This document shows, piece by piece, positions 53,491 to 63,745 of a DNA stretch of 64,000 bases; within the stretch, counting starts at the first letter, position 1; each line of letters opens with the position of its first letter. The DNA comes from Odontocerum albicorne (Eukaryota; Arthropoda; Insecta; Trichoptera; Odontoceridae). A program made the translations under genes and the position numbers. A model generated the notes under the pieces. That model was not told where the DNA came from. It searched no databases and worked only from the letters and a program-made list of their open reading frames with translations. Where the stretch lies: positions 38,822,301 to 38,886,300 of the forward strand of contig OX463855.1 of the NCBI GenBank assembly GCA_949825065.1. Reading direction: 5' to 3'.

Positions 53491-54776
53491 TTAGGTCCTT
53501 ACATATGAAATTGGCGTTTTGTTTGGGAGGAACATAAAGTTGATTTTTTTTAATATAATATATTTATTTAATCAAAGTATGTACCATTGCTATCTATGCA
53601 CTTTTGCCATCTCATAGGTAGTTCATCGATCCCTTTACTAAAAAAACCATTCGGACGGGAATCAATAAAATCTTTGAAGTCGGTTTGGACTGCCCCATCG
53701 GAGTTGAATTTTTTCCCTTGCAAGAAGTTATCCAAATTTCGAAAAAAATAGTAATCTGTCGGGGCAAGGTCCGGAGAGTACGGTGGATGTCTTAGACATT
53801 CCAATTGAAGCTCTTCTAATTTGGTAGCCGTCTGTTGTGCAGTGTGTGGTCTAGCGTTATCATGAAGCAGCAGTGGCCTAGAGCGATTAACCAGCCTCGG
53901 TTGTTTAGCAGCTAGCTTTTCCATCATGGTTTGCAGTCGCTGACAATAGACATCTGCCGTAATCGTCTGGCCAGATTTAAGAAAGCTGTAGTGAACGACA
54001 CCAGCACTAGTCCACCAAACGCTCACAAGTAACTTTTTTGGAGTCAATTTTCACTTGGGGCATGGTTTGGCTGGTTCGGCAGGGTTCAGCCATTGCGATG
54101 AGCGCTTCCGATTATCATACAGGATCCACTTTTCATCACAGGTAATGATTCGATTCAAAATCCCTTCATTATTGTGCCGGTTGAGTAATGCAACGCAGCA
54201 GTCAACGCGCGTTTGTTGATTTGCTTCACTCAATTCGTGAGGTAACCACCTTTCAAGCTTTTTCACCTTCCCAATTTGCTTCAAGTGGATTAAAACAGTT
54301 TTATCACTAACACCGCAGCCTGCAGCTAACTCGGACGTGGTTTGCGATGGATCCGCTTCCACAATAGCCTTCAATTCTTCATTATCAACTTTGGTCTCCG
54401 GCTGTCCACGGGGCTTATTCTGCAGGTCGAAATTTCCAGAACGAAAACGTTGGAACCAAAAACGCACTGTGTTTTCTTTTGCGGCACCGTCGCCATACAC
54501 ATCATTAATCCTTCGAGCCGTTTCTGCAGCACTGGTGCCACGGTGGAACTCGTACTCGTAAATAACGCGATATTTCAAGTTTTCCATTTTGTAAACTGAG
54601 TGACGCAAAGAAAAAAAACAATTGAGGAAAAAACAAATGAATTATAATTTTCGAAACACAAATACTTGAGTAAATAGCTGTATAAATTTGAATTTGGAAT
54701 TTCTAACCAAAGAGAAGATATTTGAGATCAAAGTTGCCAGTACGGCAAAACGCCAATTTCATATGTAAGGACCTAA
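53491..54776 (-). mobile_element. Full-length mariner element (cecropia-like), 1,286 bp
   Basis: TTAGGTCCTTACATATGAAA and following bases form perfect 31-bp inverted termini (53,491-53,521 and 54,746-54,776). TA lies directly outside on both sides. One transposase gene fills the interior on the minus strand, interrupted by a single stop. The perfect termini and near-complete frame mark a recent arrival. Confidence 0.97.
53568..54587 (-). pseudogene. Mariner transposase with one in-frame TGA
   Basis: The ATG at 54,587 (reading MENLKYRVIYEYEFHRGTSA) is the usual mariner start; an upstream in-frame ATG adds only seven residues. The N-terminal HTH is followed by NFDLQNKPRGQP. The catalytic Asp blocks are ITCDEKW (first), LLHDNARPH (second) and APTDYYFF (third). 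The second and third Asp are 34 residues apart (D34D). The WVPHEL-type block reads WLPHELSEAN. The total length of about 339 residues is close to the family's 340-350. The only lesion I see is a TGA at 54,051-54,053 between the CPK and KLTPKK residues, where relatives have a codon such as CGA. So it could be a single CpG transition. It is closer to the cecropia (SETMAR/Hsmar1-like) lineage than to the other mariners here. Confidence 0.93.
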
Positions 54777-54819
54777 TATAATAAGAATAATGCATTGTAT
54801 ATAATAAGAATGAGAAATA

Positions 54820-55065
54820 TACAGTGCAAAGGTGAGTGAGGGTCGTGGTAGAGGAAGACCAAGGAAAGTATGGTTGGATCAAGTGTACGATATTTTGAGA
54901 GAAGAAAATGTAAAGTCCGCGAAAATGTAGGAGCTATGTTATATGAGCAGATGTATGGATGAAGAAGAGGTGAAATATGCGTTTCGCGATAGGAAAGTTT
55001 GGCGCTCTCTCCTTTCTACTTACCCCGATAGTGAGACGGCGTGATGGTATGTATGTATAAATATT
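54820..55065 (+). pseudogene. LINE RT tail fragment (family B)
   Basis: The plus strand reads YSAKVSEGRGRGRPRKVWLD, QVYDILREENVKSAKM, then after a stop RCMDEEEVKYAFRDRKVWRS and LLSTYPDSETA. This is the C-terminus of family B with the GRPRKVWLDQ block intact. One stop in frame. Confidence 0.8.
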
Positions 55066-55199
55066 CTATCACTGTTCATTCTATCTACATGTTCACGCCA
55101 GTACCATCTCTCTTTCCTGCTCCATCTAACTACAAGTATGCCAGTCTGCGTTACAGGTCAGTCGGATGATAGAAAACTGATAAAATGTAAGGCAGTTTG

Positions 55200-56898
55200 C
55201 GCACAATACAGCATCACACGCACGGGTGTCATCCATCCACAGGATGGACTGACACTTCCTCGATCGCGAAGAATCAACTATTTAAAATGTTTTTCGAGTT
55301 AGCATACTCGTACAATATCTTTAGTCACATGTACCATACCAGGCAATACAGCATCACACGCACGGGTGTCATCCATCCACAGGATGGACTGATACTTCCT
55401 CGATCGCGAAGAATCAACTATTTAAAATGTTTTTCGAGTTAGCATACTCGTACAATATCTTAAGTCACATGTACCATACCAGGCAATACAGCATCACACG
55501 CACGGGTGTCATCCATCCACAGGATGGACTGATACTTCCTCGATCGCGAAGAATCAACTATTTAAAATGTTTTTCGAGTTAGCATACTCGTACAATGATA
55601 TCTTTAGTCACATGTACCATACCAGGCAATACAGCATCACGCGCACGGGTGTCATCCATCCACAGGATGGACTGATACTTCCTCGATCGCGAAGAATCAA
55701 CTATTTAAAATGTTTTTCGAGTTAGCATACTCGTACAATATCTTTAGTCACATGTACCATACCAGGCAATACAGCATCACACGCACGGGTGTCATCCATC
55801 CACAGGATGGACTGATACTTCCTCGATCGCGAAGAATCAACTATTTAAAATGTTTTTCGAGTTAGCATACTCGTACAATATCTTTAGTCACATGTACCAT
55901 ACCAGGCAATACAGCATCACACGCACGGGTGTCAGTCCATCCACAGGATGGACTGACATCCTCGATCGCGAAGAATCAACTATTTAAAATGTTTTTCGAG
56001 TTAGCATACTCGTACAATGATATATTTAGTCACATGTACCATACCAGGCAATACAGCATCACACGCACGGGTGTCATCCATCCACAGGATGGACTGATAC
56101 TTCCTCGATCGCGAAGAATCGACTATTTAAAATGTTTTTCGAGTTAGCATACTCGTACAATGATATCTTTAGTCACATGTACCATACCAGGCAATACAGC
56201 ATCACACGCACGGGTGTCATCCATCCACAGGATGGACTGATACTTCCTCGATCGCGAAGAATCAACTATTTAAAATGTTTTTCGAGTTAGCATACTCGTA
56301 CAATATCTTTAGTCACATGTACCATACCAGGCAATACAGCATCACACGCACGGGTGTCATCCATCCACAGGATGGACTGATACTTCCTCGATCGCGAAGA
56401 ATCAACTATTTAAAATGTTTTTCGAGTTAGCATACTCGTACAATATCTTTAGTCACATGTACCATACCAGGCAATACAGCATCACACGCACGGGTGTCAG
56501 TCCATCCACAGGATGGACTGACATCCTCGATCGCGAAGAATCAACTATTTAAAATGTTTTTCGAGTTAGCATACTCGTACAATGATATATTTAGTCACAT
56601 GTACCATACCAGGCAATACAGCATCACACGCACGGGTGTCATCCATCCACAGGATGGACTGATACTTCCTCGATCGCGAAGAATCGACTATTTAAAATGT
56701 TTTTCGAGTTAGCATACTCGTACAATGATATCTTTAGTCACATGTACCATACCAGGCAATACAGCATCACACGCACGGGTTTCATCCATCCACAGGATGG
56801 ACTGATACTTCCTCGATCGCGAAGAATCAACTATTTAAAATGTTTTTCGAGTTAGCATACTCGTACAATGATATCTTTAGTCACATGTACCATACCAG
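55200..56898. repeat. Satellite array, 140-143-bp monomer, 12 copies, with a 565-bp higher-order repeat
   Basis: ACAGCATCAC starts at 55,208, 55,348, 55,488, 55,631, 55,771, 55,911, 56,053, 56,196, 56,336, 56,476, 56,618 and 56,761. Units at 55,911 and 56,476 carry a marked variant (GTCAGTCCATCCACAGGATG then GACTGAC, a strong hairpin), and the following units share AATCGACTATT. So 55,911-56,475 and 56,476 onward are two copies of a four-unit repeat 565 bp long. Every unit contains CATACTCGTACAAT, the same octamer found dispersed elsewhere. CATCC/GGATG makes a small hairpin in all units. Confidence 0.97.
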
Positions 56899-56899
56899 A

Positions 56900-57180
56900 G
56901 CATTCGAAACTGAATGTCAGGAGGGGAAAACAGAGTTTAGGGGTTAGTAATCAACTTTTGCAGTATCAAACGTTTGTTTTATCGGAACCAAACATTCTCT
57001 AGATTTCTTCCCCCTTTTCTCTGTCTAGATTAACATTCTTATTTGGTAGGATATTGTAGTCTCCTTTTAAATCCAAAGGAAGTAAAATATAGAATTTGCT
57101 GATATACGTCTTGCGTTCCCCTCTCGGATAAATTAAATGTATAAAATGAGCCGAGTAGATGCGGTGCGGTGGTGGAAAAC
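56900..57180. other. Spacer, no gene recognised
   Basis: A long open minus frame runs over 56,999-57,424, but it is mainly the antisense of the LINE tail and AT-rich sequence. Confidence 0.4.
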
Positions 57181-57545
57181 AATATGTGTCGATGTATGGA
57201 AGAATAAGAAATGTAATTATGAAGGATAAATGTGAACTAAAAACAGATGAGTTAAGTAGTGGAGGGGGAGGAAGAGCACGTTGAGATGGTTTTGGCATGT
57301 TGGTAGATGGATGAAAAAAACTGATGAAAAAAATATATAATACAAGTATCAGTGGTTCGAGATAGAGAGCAACCGAGAAAAGTATGGCCGGATCAAGTAA
57401 ATGTAATGTTGAATGAAAGAACACTAAGGAGTTAAATGAAGTAACTGTTTGAGAAGATATATGGATGTGGAGATGTCTTCGAAGGGAAGTTCGGCAATCT
57501 GTCTTTTCCGTCTAACTTAATGGAAACATGACGTGATGTTATGTG
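57180..57545 (+). pseudogene. LINE RT C-terminal fragment (family B)
   Basis: The plus strand reads RIRNVIMKDKCELKTDELS, then a broken GRARWDGFGMLVDG stretch, then REQPRKVWPDQVNVMLNERT and LFEKIYGCGDVFEGKFGNLS. The order fits family B, but most of the sequence has decayed. Confidence 0.65.
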
Positions 57546-58295
57546 TATAGAGAAATACAACATCAATAAATACAATAGATAATTAAACTTTTTAATATTT
57601 TATATATTATAGTTTAAAAACCCTTTAAAAAAGACACGAGACTAAATTATGTTTTTCAAAACAAGAAATAAAAAAAAATCCAATATAATGTACTAAATGA
57701 AATGAAGAGTTTTGAAATAACACAGAGCCACTATACTATATTGTCTGCGTTATTTCTTACCGAAAATATTCGTAACGAATATAAAAACGCGCAAGCAACC
57801 AAACGAAAACCCTTCAATTAAATAGCTTTTCCACAGAAAACGTTATGTACCGTTTGATAAAAAAAAAAAAAAAAACACGGCGAGAATTTCCCGCAATGCA
57901 GCTGTTCTAGAGGCGAAATTTAATTTAGTTTTTTTATCAATTTCACAGGCATCAAAAGAATTATTTATGATTGATGTCTAATAAGTCAAGAGAGAAACGG
58001 GGCTTCAATACTAACATTAATATGCATGCTGAAGACTGAAAAATTGTATAACAAAATTTCGTAAGTTTAAAGAGGGTTATTGTGACATGAAAAGTGGGTT
58101 ATTTGACACGTTTAACGGTAAAAACTGTTATAAAACACATATTAAGTATTCCAATTTCAACGAAATTTCATTGATGTAACATTTTGCCTGAATTTACAAT
58201 ACATTCAGTCTTTATACTGGACCAATCCTAAATGTGTGCGAATTGATGTATGCTGATGACATGGAGTGTTAGCGGAGAATAAGGACAAATTACAA
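57545..58295. other. AT-rich sequence, no gene seen
   Basis: Contains a long A run at 57,861-57,875. No family motif. Confidence 0.4.
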
Positions 58296-58680
58296 TCTCT
58301 TCTTTTTCTCAGTGTCATGTCAGGTCCCCCCAACGTTCAATATCACGCGAGAGTAGATATCTTTGTCGAAAAAGATCTCCTACGCCCCTTATGCCAGTCC
58401 AATAACGTTTATTGCGGATCCAGGAGATTTGCCTCCTGCCAACACCTCTTCGGCCTTTTATTTTGCCTTGGATGATCAGGTGCAGTAATTTGTACTTTGC
58501 TCCTCTTAAGTAAATGACCCAAGTAGGACACCTTTCGGATTTTAATATTAGTCAGCAACTCTCGATCAACTATGGCTCTTTGAAGAACCCTTGTGTTGCT
58601 GACCATATCCGTCCAGGGTATCCTAGCATTCTCCGGTGCATCCACATTTCGAATGCTTCCAGTTGGTTCATACTACTTAC
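58295..58680 (-). pseudogene. LINE RT C-terminal fragment (family A)
   Basis: The minus strand reads MDAPENARIPWTDMVSNTRV, LQRAIVDRELLTNIKIRKVS and YLGHLLKRSKVQITAPDHPR, then QNKRPKRCWQEANLLDPQ in a shifted frame. The true family A order needs two frame changes. It is similar at the DNA level to 1,228-1,670 and starts (3' end) with the GTGTCATGTCAGGTCCCCCC sequence. Confidence 0.8.
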
Positions 58681-58769
58681 TTTACAATCTCATAAGCAAA
58701 TAATATTATATATACGAGTATAAAGAGAAATATCTAAAAATGAATATTGCGAAATCTAAAAACATGGTG

Positions 58770-59390
58770 AAAGAAAAGTTGAAGATTTCTGCTATTTACT
58801 CAGCATTTTCTCAGATGATGGAAAATTTAAGGATATTGAACGTATAGCGATAGGAAACCAAGTCAATGGGACACTAAAACACATATACTCGAACCGGACA
58901 GTGATAAGATGATAAGATAGTCCACAACAATATTTTCGTACAAACTTTGATGTATGGGAGTGAAACGAGGACGTGAAAGACTGAAAAGAGTCGAATAGAT
59001 GGTGTAGAAATGTGTGCACTTAGGTGTAAACGGGGTGACAATGTATGACAGAATATGGAATCAAGTGATTAGGGATGAGTGTGAACTTAAGGCTGATGTG
59101 TTGAGCAAGATGCAGAAAAGCACTTTGAGATGGTATGGGCATGTAGAACGAATGAACAAAGATTAATAAAACAAATATACAATGCAAATGTGAGTGGAAG
59201 GCGTTGCAGAACAAGACCGAGCAAAGCTGGGTTAAATATTTTAAAATAAGGAAATTTAAAAATTCAGAGCAGTCGTAGAAGCTGTATGAATGTAGAAAAG
59301 GCGAAAGATGTGTGTCACGACGGAAAGTCTAGCGCTCTCTCCTATCTTCCTGTCAAATAGAGAGAATGCGTGATGGTGTGTATATATAAT
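58770..59390 (+). pseudogene. LINE RT C-terminal fragment (family B, longest copy)
   Basis: With frame changes the plus strand gives IFSDDGKFKDIERIAIGNQV, NGTLKH, TLMYGSETRT, NRVDGVEMCALRCKRGDNV, YDRIWNQVIRDECELKADVL, SKMQKSTLRWYGHVERMNK and a broken tail with SRRSCMNVEKAKDVCHDGKS. It is the fullest copy of family B. The RT catalytic box is not reached. Confidence 0.8.
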
Positions 59391-59399
59391 CCTTTATAA

Positions 59400-59577
59400 T
59401 ATAATGCAGTTCCAGGGAGGAATTAAAAAAACTTTAGGTTTATTGTATTGTATTACTGTACTACACTTTCAGGAGTATGTTGTATACATTACAGCCTGGC
59501 GGGTTTAATGAGATGTGAAAATATGACTCGGGGCCTGTTTTTTTTATGGTATTATCGGAAACTGAGCCTTAAATCAC
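59400..59577. other. Short spacer
   Basis: No gene or repeat recognised. Confidence 0.4.
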
Positions 59578-59580
59578 TTA

Positions 59581-60090
59581 GGCTAAGGCCACACCAAAGT
59601 GCTTCGCTAGGCGTTACGTGACTAATAGACTAGGTGACTTCATGCATGGCCACACCAAAGTGCTTCGCACAAATTCATTTGATATTTGGGAGCGGTCCAG
59701 TCAACAAACGATGCCACTCTCAAAACTAACTAATTTCATTATGACTTACCATATTTATTTAATTCCTGTGCAACTTCATTCCAAAGTGATTTTATTAAGT
59801 TACATTTTTGTATAATTTGCTCGATGGGTTCCACAAAGGCTCCCTTTTATGCACAGTTGTTATTAAAACTTCCGCCATCTTGTAAAATCACTTGGTGACA
59901 CAATAAAATAAACCAATACGTCTGTTCGCTAGGAGACCCACTAGGTGACTAATCGTCGTGTAGCGTGGCGCGAAGCGTGCAGTGTGGCCATTGCGATAGT
60001 ATGCGGTGCGTTGGTTCGCTAGGATATGCCGCCTAGCTCGCAGCGTAGCTCTAAGCACCAAGCGAGGCTCCTACCTGTGTGGCCGAGGCC
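59581..60090 (-). mobile_element. PIF/Harbinger-type element, second copy (inverted)
   Basis: The ends are GGCTAAGGCCACACC and, reversed, GGCCTCGGCCACACAGG. TTA precedes and TAA follows. It matches 38,231-38,732 in reverse over most of its length, with a small extra direct duplication near its 5' end (GGCCACACCAAAGTGCTTCG twice, about 59,587 and 59,647). Confidence 0.85.
59750..59878 (-). pseudogene. MADF-like first exon, one-base deletion
   Basis: The ATG (59,876-59,878) and residues MAEVLITTVHKREPLWNPSS and KLYKNV are conserved. After that a one-base loss shifts the frame into stops. The splice donor GTAAGT (59,744-59,749) is intact. Compared with 38,422-38,551 the exon is 129 against 130 nt. 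Confidence 0.6.
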
Positions 60091-60094
60091 TAAA

Positions 60095-60765
60095 TAGACG
60101 ACCAGCAGCACCAACTATGTCATATAGATTGTACTCGTATGTGTAGAAAGGGGGGCGATGTTTGTTTAGTGAACTCAGTTGCGAGAATATGATTTTGTAA
60201 AAATACAAAAATTATAAACAGTCTAAATTGCCCAAAATCAAATCGATTACAAATTATTTATTTTAATTTTAAAATAAAATAGAATAGATAAGGAAAATCT
60301 GATCAAGATCGATGGTTTTTGAGCATTATTGAATAATAATAATCTACCATTATTGCTGAGTATTCGTCGACAATGAGTTGTTATTTTTTATTTAATGATC
60401 TTCGAACTATTCCAAGGTTTGTCGATCAACTTTGCAGTTCTACTCTTGAGATAGGATTCTCTCATCTCGGGCCAATAAACTGTTACTGGTTAGAAAGCTC
60501 CGTTAAGAAGCTGAAGTGCGGAAATTAAAGAGTCACAGACACGAGGATAAGGAAGAATAGGGTTGTCACTCCCAAGTTAAATAACGTTCCTTCTCAATAT
60601 TATAAGCAGGCAAAGTTATATTTACTGACAACTCACAGATATTTCGAAGTATCGAACTATTAATAAAAATATTTTCACCTTAAATAAATTTCACCGTAAA
60701 ATAAAATATTTTCACCTTAAATATGGGTGATTTCTGCCTAAGTCGAAAGAAAAGAAAAATAAAAT
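60095..60765. other. AT-rich sequence, no gene seen
   Basis: One octamer at 60,132 and a TATTTTCACCTTAAATA duplication near 60,670-60,720. Confidence 0.4.
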
Positions 60766-60769
60766 AAAT

Positions 60770-60905
60770 GTGTATAATGTTGCAATGTACGTGATTGGAC
60801 TGATATAAGGAGCGTTGGGATCTTTTTCGGGCTGCCGGGGACAGAGATGCCTACTCTCAGGTGATATTCAACGTTAAGGGGACCTGACATAACACTGGGA
60901 AAAAG
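60770..60905 (+). pseudogene. LINE tail remnant (family A)
   Basis: GTACGTGATTGGACTGATAT ... TCTTTTTCGGGCTGCCGGGG ... TATTCAACGTTAAGGGGACC match the last 120 bp of family A. Confidence 0.75.
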
Positions 60906-61566
60906 TTTATAACGGATATACAAAAACAATTTTGGATTAACTTTCAGAGGTTCAAAGAATTTTTAAAGAGACAAAATAAATTTGTGAATTGACTGGTAAA
61001 TTAAAAGAGAGATAAATAAGTCGCGACCATACTTACTGACAGGGAGATAAATATTTAAGAATCAAAATTATAGGCGCTACCTATGACATCCTCGAAGAAC
61101 ATGTGATTAAGGGTTTCATCGCATTACATTCCATATTAAATACATATTGGGCCTTTTAAAATAATTTTGCTAAGGTGATAAGCTATCGAGGCAATGCCCA
61201 AGTCTCATTATATATACGTTTGGAATTATTTAGGGGTTTTCTGTTATTTTGAATTGTCCAGTAAGTATACGGCGTCTTTTACTCCACTAGATAAATTCCA
61301 GATTTCCGATCAACTGCACAACGCTCGCGTTGTGACGCATGAGTCTGAAAATTCTTCCAAAATTAAAAACGTTCACAAATGTGCGTTAAGTGCAGATTTG
61401 TAAAACAATTAATTTCCATTTTAATAAAGTAAAACAAATGGACGTTTCTCTGAACTCTATTATAATTTTTGTTGTTATTCATGGATATTGGATTACGGCA
61501 ATTTTTCAATAAACATCATGTCATATGCTTGAATGTGTTCTGCGTTATTTTAAAATATAATTTTAG
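60905..61566. other. No gene recognised
   Basis: AT-rich with no family motifs; a 69-codon plus frame (61,194-61,403) is unassigned. Confidence 0.4.
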
Positions 61567-61570
61567 TATA

Positions 61571-62499
61571 CGAGGCGTATCCAGAAAGTAAGTGTACTGA
61601 GGCTCTCACGACCGGATGGATTTTATTTTCGACATGTTGGCTACACTTCCGTGTAGCCTGACCCTTCCCCTCCACAACGAGACCGGTTCGAGGTCAGTAC
61701 GTTGAGAAGTGTCGACGCGACAACACGTTTCGTGAAAAATGTCAATCGAATCTCCCGCCAAGTTGAATCGAGTGGAGGCCGGGCAAGAGTTTTTGAGGCG
61801 CTGCAAACTCCATGGAGATGAATTTCTCCGCTCCATCGTTACTGGAGATGAAACTTTTGTTGCACACTACACGCCTGAAACCAAAAGGCAGTCTCAACAG
61901 TGGCGTCACACCTCTTCACCCTCCGTCAAAAAGTTCAAAACCACAATTTCAGTCAAGAAAATCATGGCATCCGTGTTTTGGGACTATCAAGGCATAATTT
62001 TAATTGAATATATGCCTCAAGGGGAGACCATCAACTCTGCAAGATACTGTGAGACCCTAAAAAAATGCGGATGGTGATTCAGAACAAGAGGAGAGGCATG
62101 CTGACAAAGGGAGTCTAACCACACACGGCCAACGCCACGAAGGAACTGCTCGCCTCGTTTAAATGGGATGTCCTGAACCATCCCGCGCATTCCCCTGACC
62201 TAGCACCTTCAGATTACTATCTATTTACCTCCCTGAAGCTGCACATGGGTGGAAAAAGGTTTTCAACCGACGAGGAGGTAAAGGAGGAGGTGAAGTGGAC
62301 GGAGGGGTTGGCGGGAAACTACTTCGAGGAAGGCATCAAAAAGTTGATACCCCGCTTCACCACCTGCATTGAGAGGAATGGCGACTATGTCGAAAAATAG
62401 CTTACATATGTACTACGGTTACCACGTAATTTTTTTGTTTAAATAAAAAAAATTGTAACCTACAAAAATTCAATACACCTACTTTCTGGATATGCCTCG
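61571..62499 (+). mobile_element. Mariner-like element with CGAGG termini, deleted (0.93 kb)
   Basis: CGAGGCGTATCCAGAAAGTA on the left and, reversed on the right, CGAGGCATATCCAGAAAGTA form the inverted termini (about 30 bp with a few mismatches). TA or TATA flanks both sides, so the exact duplication could also be placed two bases outward. The size is about 350 bp below a complete mariner. The HTH-coding part and the second Asp block are missing. Confidence 0.88.
61739..62399 (+). pseudogene. Mariner-like transposase, N-terminus and second Asp block missing
   Basis: The frame from 61,739 reads FLRRCKLHGDEFLRSIVTGD, ETFVAHYTPETKRQSQQWRH and KIMASVFWDYQGIILIEYMP, then ETINSARYCETLKK (first Asp in TGDET). 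A break around 62,070-62,130 includes a stop and removes the HDNARPH block. The frame then continues as HTANATKELLASFKWDVLNH, PAHSPDLAPSDYYLFTSLKL and HMGGKRFSTDEEVKEEVKWT to GDYVEK and a TAG at 62,397-62,399. The third Asp (SDYY) is kept. The HTH region is missing before 61,739. It is a different mariner lineage from the three others. Confidence 0.88.
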
Positions 62500-62675
62500 T
62501 ATATAAAAAATTTATTCGTGTCGTATACCAAAAATACATGAAAAAAAAAAGATTTATATCGTACCTGTCAAAAACCTGATTGCTAAAATGTCAAACACAC
62601 GTCCAGTACGAATGAGCTTAACAAATATTATTGCGCAAACACAATAACTCTAAATGTCAACATAAATATCCTTTA
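62500..62675. other. Short AT-rich spacer
   Basis: No gene recognised. Confidence 0.4.
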
Positions 62676-62821
62676 GTAATTTATTTTTATCAAACACTGT
62701 TTATTCCACTTTTTTGTAACGGTATAACCCTACCGGTTTCAAGGTGCACACCTCATCTTCAGGGGAGCACAAACAATACTCCCCTGAAGATGAGGTGAAA
62801 GCCTTGAAACCGGTATGGTTA
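62676..62821. repeat. Foldback element, left and central part
   Basis: TATCAAACACTGTTTATTCC, AACGGTATAACCCTACCGGT and TTCAAGG run to an inner palindrome CCTCATCTTCAGGGGAG / CTCCCCTGAAGATGAGG around ACACAAACAATA, then back through CCTTGAAACCGGT. At about 62,822 the LINE below interrupts; the rest of the right arm is at 63,645-63,745. Confidence 0.9.
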
Positions 62822-63629
62822 TCCTTCTTCCGTGGTTGCAGTCTTAAGACTGGTTTGCAACAATTTGAACTCTTCTCCTCCATTCTCCCCTGTCTTGTGC
62901 GGCTCTTTTTAAGTCTGTATATGTTGAGCAGCGCACGTCCACCAACAGGTCCTCCAGGTACTCTCGGCGTGGGCGTCCCCTAGAGTTTGTCCCCTCGGTC
63001 ATACCCTCCATTATGGCATGCAAGAGGCCCTCTTGTCGTATTATATGACCGATCCATCTTGCACGCCTTTCGGACAGGATCCTGAGCAGGTGCCTTCCTC
63101 CTTCGATTCGTTGGAGAACCTCTTCATTCGTGATGCGGTCTCTCCAGGAAATTCCTAATAGTCTTCTATAGGACCACATCTCAAAAGCCTCTAGTCTTCG
63201 TCTATCTCTTTCGGATAGGCACCATGTCTCGCAGCCGTACATCAAGATACTCCATACATAGGTCTTGATGAGGAGTATTCTCAGTTTTAGGTCTATATTA
63301 TTTGATTCTATTATTTTCGACCTTTTATTAAATGCGAGTCTAGCCTGATGTATACGGCTGTCGACCTCGCTCTTGGACCGACCGTCCCATGTTATTTTGC
63401 TCCCGAGGTAGACAAACTCCTCGGTGTTCTTTAGTGGTTTACCCGACATCACTATTCTCATCTGGTGCTGCGCTCGGCCTACAGTCAGCAGCTTTGTTTT
63501 GTCTTTATTTATCTTCATACTGTAGTTATTTTGAAGAATGCTTTCCATAGTTGTTAAGGCCTCTTGTAGTTCCTCTTCACTTTCAGCAACCATAGCAATA
63601 TCGTCAGCGAACCTTATCTTTACAAAATT
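62822..63629 (-). pseudogene. LINE RT fragment inserted in the foldback element (family E, best copy)
   Basis: The frame of about 260 codons is open. It reads KIRFADDIAMVAESEEELQE (RT catalytic FADD box near 63,590-63,620), KINKDKTKLLTVGRAQHQMR, NTEEFVYLGSKITWDGRSKS, RLAFNKRSKIIESNNIDLKL, TYVWSILMYGCETWCLSERD, RRLLGISWRDRITNEEVLQR, RARWIGHIIRQEGLLHAIME, GRPRREYLEDLLVDVRCSTY and RAAQDRGEWRRRVQIVANQS, ending at 62,844. It is RT palm end, thumb and C-terminal region of a non-LTR ORF2; the upstream palm and endonuclease are cut off at 63,629. The two imperfect copies TTATACCATTACAAAAAAG and TTATACCGTTACAAAAAAG just after it may be the target duplication. Only the truncation makes it non-functional. 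Confidence 0.92.
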
Positions 63630-63745
63630 ATACCATTACAAAAAAGTTATACCGTTACAAAAAAGTGGAATAAACAGTGTTTGATAAAAATAAATTACAA
63701 TGTCTTTAAACCTCCACAACGTTAATGCCTTAACTATAAACAACA
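63630..63745. repeat. Foldback element, right end
   Basis: GTTACAAAAAAGTGGAATAA, ACAGTGTTTGATAAAAATAA and TTTAAACCTCCACAACGTTA then ATGCCTTAACTATAAA continue the right arm after the LINE insertion. Confidence 0.88.

Noticed and set aside
56999..57424. 141-codon hydrophobic minus-strand frame
   Set aside because: It overlaps the antisense of a LINE tail and low-complexity AT sequence; no signal or family motif.
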